Shown here piece by piece: positions 1-9,892 of a stretch of 64,000 nt of DNA. Below the pieces are notes generated by a model that worked only from the letters and a program-made list of their open reading frames with translations, was not told where the DNA came from and did not search any database. The translations under genes were made by a program, and so were the position numbers. This stretch comes from Haliscomenobacter sp. (GTDB lineage: Bacteria; Bacteroidota; Bacteroidia; Chitinophagales; Saprospiraceae): positions 543,473 through 607,472 of the forward strand of contig JADJHZ010000001.1 in assembly GCA_016707205.1 (NCBI GenBank), given 5' to 3'. Every line of letters begins with the position of its first letter. Position 1 is the stretch's first letter.

Positions 1-708
1 ATCGAAGCCGTGCTAAAAGCGGGCGCTACGGTGCTGAACATTCCCGACACCACGGGCTACTGCCTTCCCGAAGAATACGGCGCCAAGATCCGCTTTCTAT
101 ACGAGAACGTGCCCGGCATCCACAAAGCTATCCTGGCGACGCATTGCCACAACGACCTCGGTCTGGCCACCGCCAACTCCATCGCCGGGGTGCAAAACGG
201 GGCCCGGCAGATCGAGTGCACCATCAACGGCATCGGCGAACGCGCGGGCAACACCTCGCTGGAAGAGGTGGTCATGATCCTGCGCCAGCATCCCTACCTC
301 AACAAAGAAACCGGGATCAACACCCAGCTGTTGTACGCCACCAGCCAGCTCGTCAGCGACCGCATGGGCGTGGTGGTCCAGCCCAATAAAGCCATCGTAG
401 GCGCCAACGCGTTTGCGCACTCTTCCGGCATCCATCAGGACGGCGTCATCAAGGAGCGGGAAACCTACGAGATCATCAACCCCCTCGACGTGGGCGTCGA
501 CCACTCCACGATCGTCCTCACCGCCCGCAGCGGACGGGCAGCCATCGCCTATCGCGCTAAACATTTGGGTATAAATCTCAGCAAGGACGAACTCGACCAC
601 GTGTACCAGCGTTTCCTTGAGGTGGCCGACCGCAAGAAAGAGGTCGAAGACAGCGACCTCCTCGAGATCGTAGAGGCCATTCAGGTAATAAATCCTTCAG
701 CCGTTTAA
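1..708 (+). CDS. leuA: 2-isopropylmalate synthase, 3' part
   Basis: The gene enters from the left edge, so the N-terminal TIM-barrel strands are missing. LeuA condenses acetyl-CoA with 2-oxoisovalerate, the first committed step of leucine synthesis. Visible marks are the metal-binding THCHNDLG motif and the family signature NGIGERAGNTSLEE, followed by the SSGIHQDG segment. After that only about 90 residues remain before the stop, so the roughly 120-residue leucine-binding regulatory domain of long LeuA proteins is absent. It is followed after 5 bases by leuC in the same direction, which indicates an operon. Homocitrate synthase shares the motifs, but the leuCDB context settles the call. Confidence 0.95.
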   Translation: MEAVLKAGATVLNIPDTTGYCLPEEYGAKIRFLYENVPGIHKAILATHCHNDLGLATANSIAGVQNGARQIECTINGIGERAGNTSLEEVVMILRQHPYLNKETGINTQLLYATSQLVSDRMGVVVQPNKAIVGANAFAHSSGIHQDGVIKERETYEIINPLDVGVDHSTIVLTARSGRAAIAYRAKHLGINLSKDELDHVYQRFLEVADRKKEVEDSDLLEIVEAIQVINPSAV

Positions 709-713
709 GATTC

Positions 714-2087
714 ATGGGAAAGACATTATTCGAAAAAATCTGGGATGGGCATATCGTCACATCCGTCGAGGGAGGTATGGAGGTGGTGTACATCGACCGC
801 CATTTCATCCACGAAGTGACCAGCCCCCAGGCGTTCGACGGCCTCCGGGCCCGCAACATCGGCGTGTTCCGACCGAAGCAGACCGTGGCCACTGCCGACC
901 ACAACGTGCCGACCAAAGACCAGCACCTGCCCATCCGGGAGGCGCTATCCCGCCACCAGGTGGAAACCCTGATCCACAACTGCGCCGACTTCGGCCTTGA
1001 GCTCTACGGCCTTGGCCATCCCTATCAGGGCATCGTGCACGTGATCGGCCCCGAACTGGGCATCACCCAGCCGGGGATGACCATCGTCTGCGGCGATAGC
1101 CACACGTCTACCCACGGGGCCTTTGGCTGCATCGCTTTTGGCATCGGCACCAGCCAGGTAGAGCAGGTCTTCGCCAGTCAGTGCCTGCTGCAATCCCGCC
1201 CCAAGCGCATGCGCATCAACGTAGAGGGCCAGCTTGGGAAAGGCGTTTATGCCAAAGACCTCATCCTGTACATCATCGCCCAACTGACGGCCGCTGGCGG
1301 CACCGGGTACTTCGTAGAATATGCGGGTTCCGCGATCCGCTCCCTGTCGATGGAGGGCCGGATGACGATCTGCAACATGAGTATCGAAATGGGCGCCCGC
1401 GGCGGATTGGTTGCGCCCGACCAAACGACGTTTGACTACCTTCAGGGCCGGCAGTTTGCACCCCAGGGCGCGGAATGGGAAAACGCCCTCGCCTACTGGA
1501 AAACGCTTTATTCCGACGAAGACGCCGTGTTCGACAAGGAATACCACTTTCGCGCGGAAGACATCGAGCCCATGGTCACCTACGGCACCAATCCCGGCAT
1601 GGGCCTGGGCATTTCGCAGGTCATCCCAACGGAAACCGGGCAGTCGTTCGAAAAATCGCTGGAATACATGGGCTTCAAGCCCGGCGAAACCCTGGCGGGC
1701 AAGCCGATCCAGCACGTCTTTATCGGCAGTTGCACCAACTCCCGGATCGAGGACCTGCGCCTCGTGGCCGAATTCGTCAAAGGCAAGAAAAAAGCGCCCC
1801 ACGTCAGCGCTATGGTCGTACCTGGCTCCCAACAAGTAGCAGCTCAAGCCAAAGCCGAAGGCATCGACCGCATCCTGGAGGAAGCCGGCTTCGACTTCCG
1901 CGAGCCCGGCTGCTCCGCCTGCCTCGGCATGAACGAAGATAAAATCCCCGCCGGCGCCTACTGCGTTTCGACCTCCAACCGCAACTTCGAAGGCCGGCAA
2001 GGGCCAGGCGCCCGCACCATCCTCGCCAGCCCCCTGATGGCCGCTGCCGCCGCGATCGCTGGGGAGATTGTGGATTTCAGAAAGTAA
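714..2087 (+). CDS. leuC: 3-isopropylmalate dehydratase large subunit
   Basis: LeuC with LeuD isomerises 2-isopropylmalate to 3-isopropylmalate in the cytoplasm. The 457-residue product has the usual family length and the aconitase-type [4Fe-4S] ligands: one Cys in FIGSCTNSRIEDL and two in PGCSACLGMN. Substrate-site motifs such as CGDSHTSTHGAFG are intact. The start ATG lies 5 bases after the leuA stop, and the protein begins MGKTLFEKIWDGH, typical for the family. leuD follows, separated by a short inverted repeat. Confidence 0.97.
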   Translation: MGKTLFEKIWDGHIVTSVEGGMEVVYIDRHFIHEVTSPQAFDGLRARNIGVFRPKQTVATADHNVPTKDQHLPIREALSRHQVETLIHNCADFGLELYGLGHPYQGIVHVIGPELGITQPGMTIVCGDSHTSTHGAFGCIAFGIGTSQVEQVFASQCLLQSRPKRMRINVEGQLGKGVYAKDLILYIIAQLTAAGGTGYFVEYAGSAIRSLSMEGRMTICNMSIEMGARGGLVAPDQTTFDYLQGRQFAPQGAEWENALAYWKTLYSDEDAVFDKEYHFRAEDIEPMVTYGTNPGMGLGISQVIPTETGQSFEKSLEYMGFKPGETLAGKPIQHVFIGSCTNSRIEDLRLVAEFVKGKKKAPHVSAMVVPGSQQVAAQAKAEGIDRILEEAGFDFREPGCSACLGMNEDKIPAGAYCVSTSNRNFEGRQGPGARTILASPLMAAAAAIAGEIVDFRK

Positions 2088-2089
2088 CG

Positions 2090-2157
2090 AAGTTACGAGG
2101 TTGCGAAGTTCCGAAGAAATAACCCCGCAACCCCGTAACCTCGCAACCTCGTAACTT
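2090..2157. repeat. Inverted repeat between leuC and leuD
   Basis: A perfect 17-bp inverted repeat has arms AAGTTACGAGGTTGCGA at 2090-2106 and its complement at 2141-2157, with a 34-base centre that contains further partial copies of the same words. It starts right at the leuC stop codon and fills most of the gap to leuD. There is no T-run, so it is not a classical intrinsic terminator. It may be an RNA hairpin that sets relative leuC and leuD expression, or a mobile intergenic repeat. Confidence 0.7.
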
Positions 2158-2166
2158 TAAAGATTC

Positions 2167-2754
2167 ATGCAAAAATTTACCCTCCTTCGCACCACCGCCG
2201 TCCCGATTCCCATGGAGGACATCGACACGGACCAGATCATTCCGGCCCGTTTTTTGAAAGCCACCACCCGGGAAGGGTTTGGCGATAACCTGTTTCGCGA
2301 CTGGCGTTACCAGGCGGACAACACCCCGAAACCGGATTTCGTACTCAACAACCCGGCGTATAGCGGGAAGGTACTCGTTGCCGGAAGGAATTTCGGTTGC
2401 GGCTCCAGCCGGGAGCACGCCGCCTGGGCCATTGCCGATTACGGGTTTCGGGCCGTGGTGTCCAGCTTTTTTGCCGACATCTTCAAAGGCAACGCCCTGA
2501 ACAACGGCTTGCTGCCCGTGCAGGTGAGTCCGGATTTTCTGCACCAACTGTTTTCCGGAATCGAGCAGGACCCCGGAATCGAAGTGGAGATCGACCTGGA
2601 AACGCAAACCATCCGCATCCCCTCCAAAGGACTGGAGGAAACCTTCCCCATCGACCCCTACAAAAGAGTATGCCTGATCAACGGCTTCGACGATATCGAT
2701 TACTTAATCAGTCTGAAAGACCAGATTGCCGAATTTGAAGCTTCTATGGGTTGA
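2167..2754 (+). CDS. leuD: 3-isopropylmalate dehydratase small subunit
   Basis: Small swivelling subunit of isopropylmalate isomerase, 195 residues, which is the normal length. Family marks are DIDTDQIIPARFLK near the N-terminus and GRNFGCGSSREHA in the middle. It lies downstream of leuC on the same strand, and the two proteins form the LeuCD heterodimer. The start ATG is at 2167. The coding sequence is intact. Confidence 0.96.
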   Translation: MQKFTLLRTTAVPIPMEDIDTDQIIPARFLKATTREGFGDNLFRDWRYQADNTPKPDFVLNNPAYSGKVLVAGRNFGCGSSREHAAWAIADYGFRAVVSSFFADIFKGNALNNGLLPVQVSPDFLHQLFSGIEQDPGIEVEIDLETQTIRIPSKGLEETFPIDPYKRVCLINGFDDIDYLISLKDQIAEFEASMG

Positions 2755-2771
2755 AGCAGGAGCCTCAGGCA

Positions 2772-2786
2772 CGAGGCGGAGCCTCG
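2772..2786. repeat. GAGGC/GCCTC hairpin repeat
   Basis: Short hairpin CGAGGC-GGA-GCCTCG just after leuD. The same GCGAGGC..GCCTCG word family appears twice after the pectinesterase gene at 54920-54975, so this is a dispersed intergenic repeat rather than a one-off. Confidence 0.5.
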
Positions 2787-2820
2787 CGTCAGTTGAGGAG
2801 TTCCTTTTAATCTAAATTCG

Positions 2821-2828
2821 TATTTTTG
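2821..2828 (+). promoter_or_regulatory. Promoter-like -7 element upstream of leuB
   Basis: TATTTTTG matches the Bacteroidota -7 consensus TAnnTTTG and lies 75 bases before the leuB start, in an AT-rich island between leuD and leuB. No clear -33 TTTG box was seen at the ideal distance, so the assignment is tentative. If real, leuB can be transcribed apart from leuACD. Confidence 0.35.
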
Positions 2829-2836
2829 CATTTAGT

Positions 2837-2880
2837 TACTCCCTGCTCCCTACTCCCTAATCCCTAATCCCCCCCCTCCA
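2837..2880. repeat. C-rich tandem repeat before leuB
   Basis: Short tandem copies of CTCCCTA and TCCCTAA end in a run of C just upstream of the leuB ribosome-binding region. The complementary strand reads GGGATTAGGGATTAGGG, which has the four G-runs that can form a G-quadruplex. Confidence 0.5.
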
Positions 2881-2902
2881 AACCTTTGAACATTAAAACG
2901 CC

Positions 2903-4012
2903 ATGAAAAAAACCATAGCCATTCTCCCCGGCGACGGGATCGGTCCGGAAGTAACTGCCCAGGCGGTGAAGGTACTCGACGCCATTGGGGAACGTTTTCA
3001 GCACCAGTTTTTTTACAACACGGCGCTGGTAGGCGCTATCGCCATCGACAAGACGGGCGATCCGCTGCCCCAGGCGACGCTGGATCTGTGCTTGTCGGCC
3101 GACGCGGTGTTGTTTGGCGCCATTGGCGATCCCAAATACGACAACGACCCGGGCGCCAAGGTGCGGCCGGAGCAAGGCTTGCTGCGCCTGCGCAAAAGCT
3201 TGGGTCTGTACGCCAATATCCGCCCGGTGACGACCTACTCTACCCTGCTGCACCTGTCGCCGTTGCGGCCGGAACGGATCAAAGGGGCGGATTTCGTCAT
3301 CTTCCGGGAGCTGACCGGCGGCATCTATTTCGGGGAGAAAAGCCGGGATGCCGTAAAAGCGCAGGACCTGTGCGTGTACCACGATTACGAGATCGAGCGC
3401 ATCGCCAAACTGGCATTTGAGGCGGCTGGCAAGCGCCGGAAAAAGCTGCTTTTGGTGGATAAAGCCAACGTGCTCGAAACCTCCCGCCTGTGGCGCGAGG
3501 TGGTGCAGCGCATGGCCCCCTCCTACCCCGACATCGAAGTGGGCTATATGTATGTCGACAACGCCGCCATGCAGATCATCCAGTGGCCTACGCAGTTCGA
3601 CGTGATCCTCACCGAAAATATGTTTGGCGACATCCTCTCCGACGAAGCCAGCGTGCTGGCCGGCTCTATGGGCCTGCTGCCTTCCGCTTCCATCGGCGAC
3701 CGCTCTGCCCTGTTTGAGCCCATCCACGGCTCTTACCCCCAGGCCGCAGGACAGGACGTCGCCAACCCCATGGCCGCTATCCTCTCCGCCGGCATGATGC
3801 TCGATCATTTCGGACTAAAAGAAGAAGCCACCACCATTTACCGCACCACCAAACACGTGCTGGAAAAAGGCGTAGGCACCCAGGAGCTCGACCTCCAATA
3901 CGCCTACAGCTGCTCCCAGATCGGCGATCTGATCGCCCACCTCATCTCCGATGCCGCCGACCTCAACCTCGATCAGCAGCAAACGACCGAGCGGACGTCG
4001 ACGATTATTTGA
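2903..4012 (+). CDS. leuB: 3-isopropylmalate dehydrogenase
   Basis: LeuB oxidatively decarboxylates 3-isopropylmalate to 2-oxoisocaproate with NAD. The 369-residue product begins MKKTIAILPGDGIGPEV, the hallmark start of the isocitrate/isopropylmalate dehydrogenase family. It carries the metal and substrate region NMFGDILSDEASVLAGSMGLLP-type motif and the NAD-binding segment EPIHGSYPQAAGQDVANP. It is last in the leuACDB cluster. Its stop codon is followed at once by the GTTTAGGAG tandem repeat and by a convergent hydrolase gene. Confidence 0.97.
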   Translation: MKKTIAILPGDGIGPEVTAQAVKVLDAIGERFQHQFFYNTALVGAIAIDKTGDPLPQATLDLCLSADAVLFGAIGDPKYDNDPGAKVRPEQGLLRLRKSLGLYANIRPVTTYSTLLHLSPLRPERIKGADFVIFRELTGGIYFGEKSRDAVKAQDLCVYHDYEIERIAKLAFEAAGKRRKKLLLVDKANVLETSRLWREVVQRMAPSYPDIEVGYMYVDNAAMQIIQWPTQFDVILTENMFGDILSDEASVLAGSMGLLPSASIGDRSALFEPIHGSYPQAAGQDVANPMAAILSAGMMLDHFGLKEEATTIYRTTKHVLEKGVGTQELDLQYAYSCSQIGDLIAHLISDAADLNLDQQQTTERTSTII

Positions 4013-4143
4013 AAACGTTAACGTTTAGGAGTTTAGGAGTTTAGGAGTTTAGGAGTTTAGGTTTAGGGTTAGGCCTGCCTAACGCCTAAACGCTCCAACG
4101 CCTACCAAACCCCTAAACGCTAACTCCTAAACGCCCTAACGCC
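4013..4143. repeat. Oriented decamer repeats between convergent genes
   Basis: The left half holds tandem copies of GTTTAGGAG on the plus strand directly after the leuB stop. The right half holds CCTAAACGC copies, the same word on the minus strand, directly after the stop of the convergent hydrolase. The two halves can pair into a long imperfect hairpin and could act as a bidirectional transcription end. Related repeats follow the stops at 54861, 60501, 61346 and 62597. Confidence 0.75.
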
Positions 4144-6015
4144 CTACCGCTTAACCATCGGAATCCGAACCTTCGACGGATACATCTCCGAGTGGTGGAT
4201 GACGTTGTGCGCGGAGACGCCTTTGGACTCGTCGTAATTATTGCCCCCGGTGTTCAAATTGCGGTCGAAGCGGGGGAAATTGCTGCTGGAGACCTCGATG
4301 CGGATGCGGTGCCCCGCCTCGAAGAAGTTGCTGGTGGCCATGGGGCTGAGTTCCAGCTTGTAGACCTTATCTTTTTCCATAAACACTTCTTTGTCGAAGC
4401 CCTCGCGGTAGCGGGCGCGCAGGATGGTCTCGTCGAGGTTATAAGCGCGGCCGTCGGGGTAGACGTCGATGAGCTTGACGGTGAAGTCGGTATCTTTGGC
4501 GTCGGAGGAAACGTAGAGGGTGGTTTCGATGAAGCCGCTCACCTCGACGCCGGCAGGGAGCGGATCGCTGGTATAGACCAGGATATCCTGGCGGGTTTCC
4601 ATTTTCTGCTGATCGAACGAGCCGCCCTGCACGGCGTTGCCGGTGCAGCAGACGTTGCCGCCGTAAGAAGGCACGGGGTTCATGGGGTCGTAGGTAAAGG
4701 CGTCGGGCTGGTCTTTGTCTTTTTTGCCGGCGGGGGTGGCGCTGAGTTTGCCGTCGCCGTAAAGGCTGTTGGCTTTGCCGTTGCCGCGCAGGTAGAAGGT
4801 CGTCATTTCAGCGCCGGGAGGCGGCCAGGAATCGGTCTGCTGCCAGGTATTGGAGCCCATCGTGAAATAGATCACCTTCGGCGTGCCTTCCAGGAATTCG
4901 TTCTGATCCCCTTTGAGCCAGTAGTCGAACCAGCCGTAGATATGCAGGTCGTAGTCGAACCGCGCGTCGCCCATGCTGCGCTCGCCCACGATGGTATTTT
5001 CGGTAGCGCGTTTATACGCGCAATGGAGCGTGGGCGCGATGATGAGGTATTGGTTTTTCGCCACTTCGGGGTCTTTGGCGTTTTGGCGCACCTGGTTGTA
5101 GAGGTAGAGGTTGGGCGCCGACGACACGTCGTACCAGGAGACGAACCAGAAGCTGGGCACGCCGAAAGGCATATCGTCGTGGTAGAGGCCGCCCTTGTAC
5201 CAATCGGGGTCGTTGGGCTTGCGGCGGATCATCTTTTCGTACACGCCCACCGATCCGTTCTGGTTCTTGATGATGTCCTGCACCGGCAAGTGCTGGAGGC
5301 CTTTGGACCAGTCGACCGTCGGCAATTCAGGCGCCAGGTCGTAGAAGCGCGACGCGCGGATGAGGTCTGCCTGAGTGGCGTTCGGGGGGAATTGGGGCCG
5401 GATCTTGTCGGTCTGCGTGCCGTAGAGCCAGGTGGTGAACAGCATCTGCTGGGCGCCGCCGCGGTACCAGTTGCCCTGCTCCATAAACGGCCCTACCCTG
5501 CCGACGCCGGCGCCGAAGCCCTGAGCCACCATAGCCGCGTGGGCCGGGTGGTCGAGAGCGGCGACCGCCATCTGCCATTCGGCGGTAGAAGAGCAGCCGA
5601 GGGTGCCGATCTTGCCGTTGCACCAGGGCTGAGCCGCCATCCACGTAAAGGCATCGTAGCCGTCGGTCGTAGGCGGACCGAGGATGTCCCACTCCCCTTC
5701 CGAGAAGAACTTGCCCCGTTCGTTCTGCACCACGTAGGCGTAGCCCCGCTTGACGGCATCCAGCGCAGCGGAATAGGTACCGGCCCGCATTTCGCCGTCG
5801 CCCCAGGAATTAAAGTTGTAGGGCGTTTTGGAGAAGAGGACCGGCACTTTCTGGTCGGTCTTCGGCCGGTAGATATCCGTAGCCAGCCGGACGCCATCGC
5901 GCATCGGCATCATCACTTTCTGTTCGACCACAGCGATCTGCTTCAGCTGCTCGAGGACGGCGTTGGCATTTCCTTGCGGCGACTGGGCGCGCAAGGCGCC
6001 GAAAAAGGCCAGCAA
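4144..6015 (-). CDS. CocE/NonD-type secreted alpha/beta hydrolase (S15-like)
   Basis: This 623-residue product belongs to the X-Pro dipeptidyl-peptidase S15 / cocaine esterase-like hydrolase family. The N-terminal catalytic domain carries the Ser motif GTLGCSSTAEW (Ser near residue 142), a candidate acid-base region, and a C-terminal jelly-roll half with the usual GHRIRIEVSSSNFPRFDRN segment. Such proteins cleave acyl or peptide bonds; the substrate here is unknown. Start codon: the open frame begins with TTG at 6015. The natural start looks like the ATG at 6044, which would give MKKPITSLFLLLAFFGALRAQS, a good signal peptide, but it is out of frame by one base in a T-run (6037-6041). A missing base there is the simplest explanation. 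Confidence 0.88.
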   Translation of the reverse strand: MLAFFGALRAQSPQGNANAVLEQLKQIAVVEQKVMMPMRDGVRLATDIYRPKTDQKVPVLFSKTPYNFNSWGDGEMRAGTYSAALDAVKRGYAYVVQNERGKFFSEGEWDILGPPTTDGYDAFTWMAAQPWCNGKIGTLGCSSTAEWQMAVAALDHPAHAAMVAQGFGAGVGRVGPFMEQGNWYRGGAQQMLFTTWLYGTQTDKIRPQFPPNATQADLIRASRFYDLAPELPTVDWSKGLQHLPVQDIIKNQNGSVGVYEKMIRRKPNDPDWYKGGLYHDDMPFGVPSFWFVSWYDVSSAPNLYLYNQVRQNAKDPEVAKNQYLIIAPTLHCAYKRATENTIVGERSMGDARFDYDLHIYGWFDYWLKGDQNEFLEGTPKVIYFTMGSNTWQQTDSWPPPGAEMTTFYLRGNGKANSLYGDGKLSATPAGKKDKDQPDAFTYDPMNPVPSYGGNVCCTGNAVQGGSFDQQKMETRQDILVYTSDPLPAGVEVSGFIETTLYVSSDAKDTDFTVKLIDVYPDGRAYNLDETILRARYREGFDKEVFMEKDKVYKLELSPMATSNFFEAGHRIRIEVSSSNFPRFDRNLNTGGNNYDESKGVSAHNVIHHSEMYPSKVRIPMVKR

Positions 6016-6044
6016 GAGGAAGAGGGAGGTAATGGGTTTTTCAT

Positions 6045-6430
6045 CTGGTTTTTTGGTGGTTTTTTTTTGGTGGTTAGTGGGTGGTGGTTAGTGGTTAGTT
6101 GGTGGTGGGTGGTGGGGGCGCATCGGGGAAACCGATGGAAGGGGTAAGATAGGGAAAAAGAAGAATTGGAGGGGAAAAATGGGGGGAAGGGAGAGGAAAA
6201 AGTTGCTTGCCCGGCGCTGGCAAAAGGCAGACCAGGCGCCCGGCCGGGAGGAAATGGCCAAGGAAGTTGATTTTTTTTGATCGTTGGGGAAGGAGCAAAA
6301 TGGCTATATATCCTCCTTTTTATGCGTTTTTCCAAATTTTATAGTAAACTATTTTACTTGAAACGAAATGATCGTATGCAACTTTTCCAAAACCCTCTTA
6401 TATTTGGGCAAACAAACCTAAAGCCCTGAA
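6045..6430. other. Intergenic region, GT-rich then AT-rich
   Basis: The first 80 bases are a low-complexity GGTGGTTAGTGG tract immediately upstream of the hydrolase gene. The remainder has no convincing reading frame. It marks the border between the GC-rich native block and the AT-rich island. Confidence 0.4.
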
Positions 6431-6514
6431 ATGACCTACGCCCCCTTCCTATCTGCATTTGAACACCCGGCGAGAGCCCTTTCGTCGTTTCTGCCCTTAA
6501 CGTGGGCCATTCTT

Positions 6515-6846
6515 TCTGAAAAAGCCTTTGGTCTACTGAAGGAATTCTTGAAGTATACCGCCCCGTTGAATGGGTATTTGAAGGCCAGTCTGGAGGGAAA
6601 TATTCAGAAACCAGCGTTCAAAAAATTTTCACTTTGGCCAAGGAAAAAAGTGGCGTCAATCCCTACGGGACCGTTCATACGCTTCGGCACAGCTTTGCTA
6701 CGCACTTGCTCGAGAAAGGAGTTGATTTGCGGTTTATCCAGGAGCTTTTGGGGCATGAGAGCAGCAAAACAACCGAGATCTATACGCACATAACAAAAAA
6801 GGGGTGGGATAAGATAAAGAGTCCGTTGGATGATTTGGATATTTGA
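6515..6846 (+). pseudogene. Tyrosine recombinase, C-terminal remnant
   Basis: The end of a phage/Xer-type integrase. The clear part reads TLRHSFATHLLEKG, LLGHESSKTTEIYTH and ends KSPLDDLDI, giving the catalytic R, the H-x-x-R-like LGH segment and the nucleophile Tyr of the family. Upstream, LSEKAFGLLKEFLK continues the fold in another frame and FEGQSGGKYSE links back to the main frame, so one base is missing near 6556. The N-terminal arm-binding and core-binding domains are absent. It is therefore not a functional enzyme, but it shows that an integrating element once sat at the edge of the AT-rich island. Confidence 0.8.
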
Positions 6847-6974
6847 AAAATAACCGTAACAGGTAAGGATATACAACTGAATATCGGAGATAACCTTACT
6901 AGGTGAGGATATACAATAGTTGTGTGCCATACTGATGAAGCCCTAGAAATCAATAACGTAATGAAACAGACAAA

Positions 6975-8170
6975 ATGCTTTTTTCTTTTAGCTTAAAAAG
7001 TTCAATTTTACTCATATTCTTTTTTCATGGAATTGTCTTTTCCATTCTACTCCTTATTAAAGGTTTACAAACTGAAACTAAATCAAATCTTTGGCTCAGT
7101 TTATTTACATTTTAGGGTCTCTTTATATAGCTCCATTTATGCTTGGGTATGCAGGATGGTATTCACAACAGCCATATAGAAATATTCTTTTCTATATCCC
7201 ATTTCAACAATTATTTCTATTACCTCCAGTTTTATACTTCTACTTCAAAACTTTGCTGGATAAGTCGTTTCAGTTTTCAAAAAATGATTATATTCATTTT
7301 ATCCCAGCTTTTGTTTATCTGATTTATTCCTTTGCTATATTCTTTACAGATACCGTCATTTTGAAAGAAGATTATTTTTACAAAGATGGCAAGGACAAGG
7401 ATTTCTCAACTTGGTATCAGATAGGGGGTTTTATCTCACTAGCTTTTTATTTGATTAGAAGCCTAAAAACTTATAATATCTATAGATTTATGACTTATGA
7501 TAGCGTGAGTTTTGCTGATTCGGTCATGTTTAAGTGGACAAAACGCTTTCTCACAGCATTTTTAATGCTTATTATTATCCGTATAATATTTTTTATAGTT
7601 AACCCTGAGTGGGATGAATTTGGGAAAAAGTTTTGGTACTATGTAAGCTTTTCATTCCTTTTCTATTATGTGTCAATAAGCGGTTATACAAATTCAATAT
7701 TATCAGCAACATCATTTAAAGATTCCTCTATAAACTCCAGTGCAGTCTTAGATTATGAAAAAAACAATTCATATGAAACAGAATCCACTACTAATTCCCA
7801 GAAAGAAAAAAATGAAGTTCAAGACTTGGATATATGGACAGAAAAAATAGAAACCTTGATGGGTATTAGCAAAATGTACGAAAACCCAGAGCTAATAATA
7901 TCAGACCTAAGCAAAGAATTGGGTACTCATTCCAAAAAAATATCACAAGTTATTAATCAAAAATACAATAGAAACTTTAATGACTTTGTAAATAAATATA
8001 GAATCAATGCCTTCCTTCAAAAAATTGATGAGGGCGAACACAATATTCAAACTTTTCTTAGTCTTGCTTTTGAGTGTGGGTTCAACTCTAAATCTACCTT
8101 CAACAGAGCTTTTAAAAGAGCTACATCACTAAATCCCACAGAATATATTGAAAAAAAATTCAAAAAATAA
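6975..8170 (+). CDS. AraC-type regulator with membrane N-terminus (frameshifted)
   Basis: The C-terminal 90 residues form an AraC/XylS DNA-binding domain, with LGTHSKKISQVINQKYNRNF and LAFECGFNSKSTFNRAFKR as the two helix-turn-helix segments. The N-terminal half is strongly hydrophobic, with several predicted membrane spans, the layout of Bacteroidota membrane-anchored AraC proteins. The coding sequence opens at ATG 6975 (MLFSFSLKSSILLIFFFHG) and hits a stop at about 7113. Adding one T in the run at 7110-7113 restores a continuous protein into the frame ending at 8170. The ligand and target are unknown. Codon use is AT-rich, unlike the leu block. Confidence 0.8.
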
Positions 8171-8248
8171 GTGTCAAATCAGGATTTAAAGCGACTTGTG
8201 AGATAGATACTATGATTTTTGCCGTTTCAAAAATCAAAATTTCAAAAA

Positions 8249-9878
8249 ATGAAAAAATCACTTCTGAGTTTTCTTCTTATTATAAGCCTTGCTTCAAATG
8301 GACAAACGCAAGTCACTTTGACACCAAAACAAATCAAACTTCTTGACAGCATTGCAACACAGGACGTACCAAAAAATGCACCTGGAATTTCAACAGCCAT
8401 AATCCAAGATGGAAAAGTGATTTATGAAAAGTATGCAGGTTTCGCAAACTTAACAGATAGTACTCTAATTCAAAATTCTACTCGTTTCAACATTGCTTCA
8501 AACGGCAAACAATTTACTGCATTGGCGATATTGACCTTAGTGGACAAAAAAAAACTTAAACTTTCAGACGATATCAGAAAATGGTTTCCAAGTTTATACC
8601 CAAACATAAATGAGAAAATCACTATTCAAAATTTGTTAAATCACACAAGTGGTATAAGAGATTGCTATGATTTATGGTCATTACAAGGTTATACTTGGTG
8701 GGAGAAATCGTTTAACAACAACGATGTATTGAACTTAATAGAGAAACAGTCCGATTTGAATTTCAAACCAGACACGAAATATTTATACAGCAATACAAAC
8801 TATATTTTGTTGGCATTACTTGTAGAAAAAGTAACGAAGAAAACCTTTGTGGAATATACAATTGAGATGTTCCGCCAACTAAATATGCCAAATACTTCCT
8901 TTGAAAGTGACTACACCAAAATAACTGGACAGATAGCAAGAGCTTATTTCAATTTTGACACTTGGACAACATATAATTGGATTTGGAATGTGGTTGGTGA
9001 CGGTAACATTTTCTCAACCTTAGAAGACCAAATTCAATGGGAAAAATTAGTGCAAGGAAAAGGCAATTCAGCTTTTAGTAATAAAATTATTAAACAAAGT
9101 CAGAAGTTAATTGAAGGCTCAAAATTCTCAAACTATGGTTACGGACTTGAATTTGGTAAATACAAAGATTTATCTTATCGTTTTCACGAAGGTGCGACAG
9201 GTGCTTGGAAAGCAACTACTATTAGGTTTCCCCAAACAATATGTCTATTGTAACATTAACAAACACAGGCAAGTCAATCCCATACAACCAAACAAGACAA
9301 ATGGCGGATGTCATTTTCGACTTGAAATCAGAAGAAACATATTTAGTAACCAAACAAGCATAGGAAGATATATTAGTGAAGAAAAAATACTGGGAACTTA
9401 TTTAACTGAAAGTGATTTTGCATTCACATTTGAGAAAATTGACAACAAAATATATTTAAAAAGAGTAGGCAGAAACGATGTTGAATTAGAGAGAGAAGCT
9501 GACAACATTTTTCATCAAAAGTTTGACCCGGCATTTAAGCAAGAGTTCACAGAGAATTCAAAAGGAGAAATGCAAGTAACAGCATACTATGTTGACCATT
9601 CGCCTTATAGTTTGACAAAAGTGAATAAAATAGAAAATGGTTTCGAATTTAAGAGTATAAATGGCGATTATGTGAATTCAGAAACAAACACAACGCTAAC
9701 CATAAAATATCTTGAAGGAATGGATTATGAAATTACTTTCCGAAATGACTATAAGACAAAGGGTTTATTAGTTTCAACGAACAAAATGCTTGTGGACTTT
9801 TACAGTTTTGAATTTCAAAACGGTGAATTGTTCCTAAACGGAGAAAGAATGAGAAAAGTAAAATATGTGCGAAAATAA
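8249..9878 (+). CDS. Beta-lactamase-family serine hydrolase (frameshifted)
   Basis: A secreted class C beta-lactamase/DD-peptidase-like hydrolase with its own signal peptide (MKKSLLSFLLIISLASNGQ). The catalytic SxxK is SNGK at residues 84-87 and the second-motif Tyr is YSN at 180-182. The catalytic domain is open to 9253. Two single-base losses, near 9233 and near 9352, then shift the frame; with both repaired the protein runs on into a C-terminal beta-rich domain (from GRYISEEKILGTYL) ending at 9878. I prefer ATG 8249 over the upstream TTG because it gives the signal peptide. It is followed by an attC-like inverted repeat, so it looks like a single-gene cassette. The substrate is not known. 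Confidence 0.8.
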
Positions 9879-9892
9879 GAAGTACGGCACAC

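Noticed and set aside
945..2000. Minus-strand frame of 351 codons opposite leuC
   Set aside because: Shadow of leuC with no domain.
4192..6147. Plus-strand open frame of 651 codons opposite the CocE-type gene
   Set aside because: It is the GC-rich shadow of the hydrolase, rich in Val, Ala, Gly and His, with no family features. The minus-strand gene has clear catalytic motifs.
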